Assembly: GCF_029893355.1 (NCBI RefSeq)
Contig: NZ_JARZAI010000027.1
Span: 1 to 64,000 of the forward strand
From: Kitasatospora sp. MAA4
GTDB lineage: Bacteria; Actinomycetota; Actinomycetes; Streptomycetales; Streptomycetaceae
Direction of reading: 5' to 3'
Length of the DNA: 64,000 nucleotides
This document shows, piece by piece, positions 60,083 through 64,000 of the stretch (positions are counted from its first letter, which is position 1; every line of letters starts with the position of its first letter). The translations under genes and the position numbers were made by a program. The notes under the pieces are model-generated. The model saw only the letters and a list, made by a program, of their open reading frames with translations. It had not been told where the DNA came from and searched no databases.

Positions 60083-60618
60083 GGGCTGGTGGAGATCCCT
60101 TCCTTGCCGACGGCATATGTCAAACAGTGCGGATGCCACTGTTGCGGCGCGATGCTGCGCCGGTGCTGCGCGGTGCTGGTGCGCGGCTTCCGGGGGGTAA
60201 CCGGCGCATGGGGGTGTGCCCCGGCGTACAGGAGCGCGAAGACCGCGCACGGTGGGTGGTCCGGCGGTCGTCCGTGCTCTGGATGGAACGGTCCGTCCCG
60301 GCCTCACCCGCTCCGGACGGTCCGCGCACCCTGGGGAAATGCGCCGAACCGCCGTGCCGGTGGGGCCGCGCCAGTCGCGCCACCCGCTCGCGCCACCCCC
60401 TGGCCCGGGCCGCCGGAGCGGTCGGTGGACGGCCCGGGGGATCAGTCCTGGGCCGCCGTTCCGGGCCCTACGGACCGGGTGGGGTTGGTGCATCTCTACC
60501 TGACACCGTGCAGCCGGTAGCTCACCAGCTGGCGAGGCCTGGCGAACCCTGGCGAATGCTCGCGTGGCACATGACAGCGCATTAGTCTCGAACCAGCCGA
60601 GGAGCCTGGGGGCTTGAC
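60083..60618. other. divergent region with a CATATG motif and CTGGCGA repeats
   Basis: A 536-bp gap without a supported gene. GGCATATGTCAAACAGTGC at 60112-60130 lies 30 bp before the kinase start; a 16 of 19 match occurs at 62871-62889. Three CTGGCGA heptamers stand at 60529-60555 before the NsdA-like gene. The middle, 60200-60500, is very GC-rich and shows nothing. Confidence 0.6.
60529..60555 (+). repeat. three CTGGCGA direct repeats, 10-bp period
   Basis: CTGGCGA occurs at 60529-60535, 60539-60545 and 60549-60555. CATTAG at 60580-60585 is a plausible -10 box for the gene at 60619. The array would then lie across and upstream of the -35 position, the usual place for an activator. Confidence 0.72.
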
Positions 60619-62088
60619 GTGAGCAGGGAACCCAACGCCAGACTCGCCGACCTGTTCGCCCTGACCGGATGGTCCAAGGGCGAGCTGGCTCGGCTGGTCA
60701 ACCGCCGCGGTGCCGGCATGGGACAGCAGCAGCTGTCCACCGACACCTCGCGGGTGCGGCGCTGGATCGAGCAGGGGGAGATCCCCCGCGATCCGGTGCC
60801 GCGGGTGCTGGCAGCCGTGTTCACCGAGCGGCTCGGCCGTGTCGTCTCCATCGAGGACCTCGGTCTGGCACGACATCGGCGAACAGGGGCGGTCAGCACG
60901 GAGCGCGGAGCGCCCCCCGAGCCGGCGCGGACGGCTGAGATCCTCACCGAGTTCACGGGAATGGACCTCATGCTCAACCGACGCGGACTGGCTGCCGCGA
61001 GCACTGCGCTGCTCGGCGGCTCCGTCATCCCCCTCTCCCTCTACGACTGGCTCTCCGGCAGCAGCGTCGCCCAGGCGGCCGACCGCCCGGGGTCCCGCCA
61101 GGTCATCACCGGCTCGATGGCCCGCCCGGTGGTCGACGTCTACGAACCGGGCCCGGTGGGCGCCCAGGAGGTCGACGCGCTGGAGCGCTCGGTCGACGTC
61201 TTCCGCTCCTGGGACGCCTCCCGGGGCGGCGGCCTCCAGCGCAAGGCCGTGATCGGCCAGCTGAACGAGGTGGGCGGCCTGCTCACCCACCGGCACCCGG
61301 CGGACCTGGAACGGCGGCTGTGGATCGTCGCGGCCAACCTGGCGGTGCTGGCCGGCTGGATGTCGCACGACGTCGGCCTCGAATCGACCGCCCAGCGGTA
61401 CTTCGTGATCGCCGCCCAGGCGGCCAAGGAGGCCGGCGACCGGCCGCGGGCCGGTGAGGCGGTCTCCCGCGCCGCCCGGCAGCTGCTGCACCACGGACGG
61501 GCCGACGAGGCGCTGGACCTGATGCGGCTGGCCCGGGCCGACGGCAAGCAGCGCGGCCTGCCCAGGACCAGAGCGATGCTCAACACCGTGGAGGCCTGGG
61601 CGCAGGCCTCACTCGGGCGGGCGCCGGAGGTCGGCAGGCTGCTGGGGGAGGCCGAGGAGCTCTTCGTCCAGGATTCGCCGGAGCCGACGCCGAGCTGGAT
61701 GCAGCTCTTCGACGAGGCCGAGCTGCACGGCATGCAGTCGCTGGTCTACCGGACGCTGGCCGAGCACGACCCGGGAGCCGCGCGGCTGGCCGAGCAGCAC
61801 GCGCTGGAGGCGATGCGGCTGCGGGCGGCGCAGGGGAGGGAGCGTTCGGCGGTGCTCGACCTGCTGACCCTGGCCTCGGTGTACTGGATCGCCGGGGAGC
61901 CCGAGGAGGCGCTGGTGCAGGCCCGGCTGGCGGTGGGCTCGATCGGCTACACCTCCTCGCACCGCACGGGGGACCGGCTGCGCGAGATGTACCGGCTGAC
62001 CGGGCGCTACCAGGGGATGGCGGAGGTGGCGCGGCTGCGGGAGGAGATCAGGGCGGCGGTGCCGCCGGCCCGCCGCCCCCCTGAGTGA
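60619..62088 (+). CDS. NsdA-like developmental regulator with TPR-like helices
   Basis: A 489-residue protein similar to NsdA, a negative regulator of differentiation and antibiotic production in Streptomyces coelicolor. The N-terminal [20 protein letters not shown] ... [34 protein letters not shown] is the family's helix-turn-helix-like block; [15 protein letters not shown] is a conserved linker; the rest (about 200-480) is helical tetratricopeptide-like. GTG at 60619 after GGGGG. It is divergent from the APH kinase. The upstream CTGGCGA array suggests activation or autoregulation. Confidence 0.88.
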   Translation: MSREPNARLADLFALTGWSKGELARLVNRRGAGMGQQQLSTDTSRVRRWIEQGEIPRDPVPRVLAAVFTERLGRVVSIEDLGLARHRRTGAVSTERGAPPEPARTAEILTEFTGMDLMLNRRGLAAASTALLGGSVIPLSLYDWLSGSSVAQAADRPGSRQVITGSMARPVVDVYEPGPVGAQEVDALERSVDVFRSWDASRGGGLQRKAVIGQLNEVGGLLTHRHPADLERRLWIVAANLAVLAGWMSHDVGLESTAQRYFVIAAQAAKEAGDRPRAGEAVSRAARQLLHHGRADEALDLMRLARADGKQRGLPRTRAMLNTVEAWAQASLGRAPEVGRLLGEAEELFVQDSPEPTPSWMQLFDEAELHGMQSLVYRTLAEHDPGAARLAEQHALEAMRLRAAQGRERSAVLDLLTLASVYWIAGEPEEALVQARLAVGSIGYTSSHRTGDRLREMYRLTGRYQGMAEVARLREEIRAAVPPARRPPE

Positions 62089-62098
62089 CCGCTGGTGC

Positions 62099-62272
62099 TC
62101 AGACAGCACCGTTCTTGGTGTGCACCTGGTCCCAGGCCTCGCTGACGAAGCGCTCACGCTCGGTCAGGCTGAGGTTGGGGAAGTAGTCCTTCAGGCGCTC
62201 GACCACGACCTGCTCGGGCTCGTGGCACTCGTGCAGCAGGAACGCGGCCTTGTGCAGAATCTGGCTGTCCAT
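62099..62272 (-). CDS. small conserved-looking protein, 57 residues
   Basis: A 57-residue frame starting MDSQILHKAAFLLHECHEPE, followed by VVVERLKDYFPNLSLTE and RFVSEAWDQVHTKNGAV. It is helical, with three His and one Cys in the first half. The ATG at 62272 has GGGAGG nine bases upstream and the codon use is GC-biased, so it is likely a real gene despite its size. Convergent with the NsdA-like gene (10 bp apart). Function unknown; the pattern recalls small Streptomyces developmental proteins. Confidence 0.75.
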   Translation of the reverse strand: MDSQILHKAAFLLHECHEPEQVVVERLKDYFPNLSLTERERFVSEAWDQVHTKNGAV

Positions 62273-62394
62273 CGTAGAGGTCCTCCCTCACGCACGCCCG
62301 CCCTGTGCCGACGATGCGGCCACAGCATATGTGCGTCACCTTGCAAACATGTGCACGGGGGCTCCGGAGCTGCGGTCGGGCCGCTGCGGTGCCC

Positions 62395-62763
62395 TCAGCC
62401 GGCCTGGAGAACGATCCGCAGCGAGACGACGTGGCCGTCCGGCCCGAGCACCGGGCGGCCCGAGCAGTGCACGGCCGACGCGGCCTCGTCGTCCCGCGGC
62501 CCGATCCGGATCACGCCGTCCAGTGAGCGGCCGTGCACCAGGGCCTCGGTGACCATGCGGCACAGGGCCGGACGGTCCTGCGGGACGAGGAGAGAGGGGA
62601 GTTGATCGAGGGTCAGCGGACCGAGGGTCGGTTCGCGTTCGAGCATCCGGTAGGCGCCCGGGGACCAGTGCACCGTGTCGGCCGTCAGGTCCCATTCGGC
62701 GGCGGCGACCATGACGGGGGAGGTACGACCGCCGGCCGGAGCGGTGGTCGAGGCGTGACTCAT
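62395..62763 (-). CDS. PAS-like domain protein
   Basis: A 122-residue single-domain protein resembling a PAS fold: AAEWDLTADTVHWSPGAYRMLE, LLVPQDRPALCRMVTEALVHGRSLDGVIRI and a last strand VLGPDGHVVSLRIVLQA. PAS proteins sense small ligands or redox state. No output domain is attached, so it must act through partners, perhaps the developmental genes nearby. Start ATG 62763, with GGGACGG upstream. Confidence 0.78.
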   Translation of the reverse strand: MSHASTTAPAGGRTSPVMVAAAEWDLTADTVHWSPGAYRMLEREPTLGPLTLDQLPSLLVPQDRPALCRMVTEALVHGRSLDGVIRIGPRDDEAASAVHCSGRPVLGPDGHVVSLRIVLQAG

Positions 62764-63086
62764 CGGCCGTCCCACGGGGTGAGGGTGGTGGGTGGTTGCT
62801 GTCCTACGACTCTCGCACAGCCTCACCCGCTGTGAGGGGTCATTGACGGAAAAGTTGGCAAGTTCCCCGTGGCATATGCCAAATCGTGCCCATTCCGTGC
62901 CCATGGCACTCGCCGGCGGGCGGCGGGCCTGTTCGAGGCGGATCCATACGGACTGTGTGCGTATGGGACTTTCAGGCGGTAACCTACGGTGATTCCGGCG
63001 CCCGGGCGCCCGCCCAGCGTGACCACCAGACCCCCGGCGACGGAAATCCCGTTGCCACTACGACCGCCGCAACGGATGCTGACCTC
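62764..63086. other. divergent promoter region with a CATATG motif
   Basis: 323 bp without a gene. GGCATATGCC (perfect 10-bp palindrome) at 62871-62880, extended to GGCATATGCCAAATCGTGC, matches the motif before the APH kinase. AT content is somewhat raised between 62830 and 62990. Confidence 0.55.
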
Positions 63087-64000
63087 ATGTTCGAGCCCGT
63101 GATAGCCCCCAGTGCCAGCCTCCTCGGCCTCCTCCAGCGAGGTCGCGGCGACGGGCAGCTGCATGCGCTTGCCGCGGACCGGGACGAAGCGATCGCCGCT
63201 CTTGAGGAGTGCGTCACCAGCGACCCGCGGGCCGACTGGCAGGTCGAGAACCGCTCCCTTTACTACGCACGGGTCTACATGGACCTGGAGGCCCCGCTCG
63301 GCGGCCTGGAGCTGCACCTGAACCACCCCGAGGACCTGCTCGACCCGGACGAGAGCCGCACCGGCCTCGCCCTGGCCGTGCTCGGCCACCTCGCCGCCTA
63401 CGGCCGGCGCGACGCCCTGCTGCTGCTCCGCCAGTACGCCGCCTCCGGCGGCAACTGGGCCTGGGCCCTGGACGAGCTGGCCCTGCGCGACGACGACCAG
63501 GCGCTGCTCGCGCTGGCCCCCGCCGTGCTGAACCGCTTCCCGGCCGGCCCCGAGGGCGAGGCCGCGCTGCGGGCCGCCATCCGCGCCGCCTTCGAGCCCC
63601 GCCCGTGGCGGCTCTGGGCCGCCCAGCACCCCCGGGTGGCAGCGGCGAGTGAGCAGTCCCCCTTCGACCTCTGGCAGCGCCAGCTGGGCCGCGGCGGCGT
63701 GACGCCCGGCTGGAGCGTGGCCGACGTACTGGCCTGGGCCGACAACCGCGAGGCCGGCTCACCGCTGGACCAGGCCGCCGCCGACGACGGCCGGGACCCG
63801 GCCGCCGTCGACCGCCGTGCCGCCGCCGCGGCCCGCTGCCTGGCCGCCGTGGCCCGGCCCGAGGACCGCCAGGCGCTGGTGGACGCGGCCCGCCACGGTG
63901 CCGAGGGCGCCCGCCGGGCGGCCCTGCGCCACCTGGTCGACCAGGACGACCCGGCCGTCCCCGAGCTGATCGAGGCGGCCGCCGCGGACGCCGACGACCG
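63087..64000 (+). CDS. HEAT-repeat-like protein, 3' end outside the window
   Basis: An open frame from ATG 63087 to the window end (304 codons, no stop). The protein is helical: FEPVIAPSASLLGLLQRGRG, DEAIAALEECVTSDPRADWQ, LAVLGHLAAYGRRDALLLLRQYAASGG, and from about 250 on repeated helix pairs such as HGAEGARRAALRHLVDQDDPAVPELIEAA, typical of HEAT repeats. Probably a scaffold protein. Codon use is strongly GC3-biased, supporting it as coding. Confidence 0.85.
   Translation, partial: MFEPVIAPSASLLGLLQRGRGDGQLHALAADRDEAIAALEECVTSDPRADWQVENRSLYYARVYMDLEAPLGGLELHLNHPEDLLDPDESRTGLALAVLGHLAAYGRRDALLLLRQYAASGGNWAWALDELALRDDDQALLALAPAVLNRFPAGPEGEAALRAAIRAAFEPRPWRLWAAQHPRVAAASEQSPFDLWQRQLGRGGVTPGWSVADVLAWADNREAGSPLDQAAADDGRDPAAVDRRAAAAARCLAAVARPEDRQALVDAARHGAEGARRAALRHLVDQDDPAVPELIEAAAADADD

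Overview
This is a very GC-rich actinobacterial chromosome segment. The family-level picture is Streptomycetaceae (Streptomyces or Kitasatospora): GTG starts and ATGA overlaps are frequent, terminators are GC hairpins without T tracts, and typical families occur (roadblock/LC7 proteins, DUF397 with an HTH/DUF5753 regulator, an NsdA-like regulator, a MatB-type synthetase, DUF4184, HpnB). The window opens in the 3' end of a 5S rRNA gene, so it begins just after an rRNA operon, and closes inside an open reading frame.

Layout. 0.2-2.4 kb: a four-gene roadblock operon on the minus strand. 2.7-7.7 kb: a lysophospholipid acyltransferase, a thioredoxin-like protein, etfB-etfA and a malonyl-CoA synthetase-like gene. 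7.7-14.2 kb: an FHA protein, a ROK sugar kinase, a P-loop kinase/Nudix fusion, DUF4184, an M20 dipeptidase and a geranylgeranyl-reductase-family flavoprotein. 14.2-21.1 kb: a two-component system, an ArsR-type regulator with a divergent MFS exporter, an ATP-grasp protein, an enoyl-CoA hydratase and a hexapeptide acyltransferase. 21.1-25.7 kb: a DyP peroxidase with four C-terminal repeats, divergent from a secreted copper-radical oxidase. 25.7-28.8 kb: HutD/Ves protein, MFS transporter and a ROK regulator that share a compact divergent promoter.

29-39 kb looks like an accessory island: codon use is visibly less GC-biased and the functions are unusual. Its core is a tightly overlapping minus-strand operon: HATPase regulator, MurA-like enolpyruvyl transferase, UshA-like metallophosphoesterase, two dCTP-deaminase-fold paralogues and a GT4 glycosyltransferase, followed after a terminator by a serine hydrolase. 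A divergent HTH/DUF5753-DUF397 pair sits beside it. I infer a nucleotide- or nucleoside-modifying pathway (compare NikO/PolA, the MurA-like enzymes of nikkomycin and polyoxin biosynthesis). The two deaminase paralogues have complementary active-site losses, suggesting a heteromeric enzyme. I consider this the best candidate for an undescribed system here.

39-56 kb: mostly single genes, including a PLP-dependent cysteine-synthase-family enzyme, an HSL-type esterase with a divergent PucR-type regulator, a DeoR regulator, a beta-helix/AAA+ fusion, a MOSC protein, MscL with a zinc-ribbon tail, glycosyltransferases, a DsbA-like lipoprotein-sized secreted protein with one active-site cysteine, a glutamate-racemase-like protein, and degenerate polysaccharide-deacetylase and DhaM-like proteins. 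56-64 kb: a DUF397 protein, a cysteine leader peptide in front of a sulfur-type acyl-CoA-dehydrogenase-family flavoprotein, an APH-fold kinase, an NsdA-like regulator, a 57-residue protein, a PAS-like protein and the start of a HEAT-repeat-like protein. No tRNA, integrase, transposase or CRISPR array was recognised.
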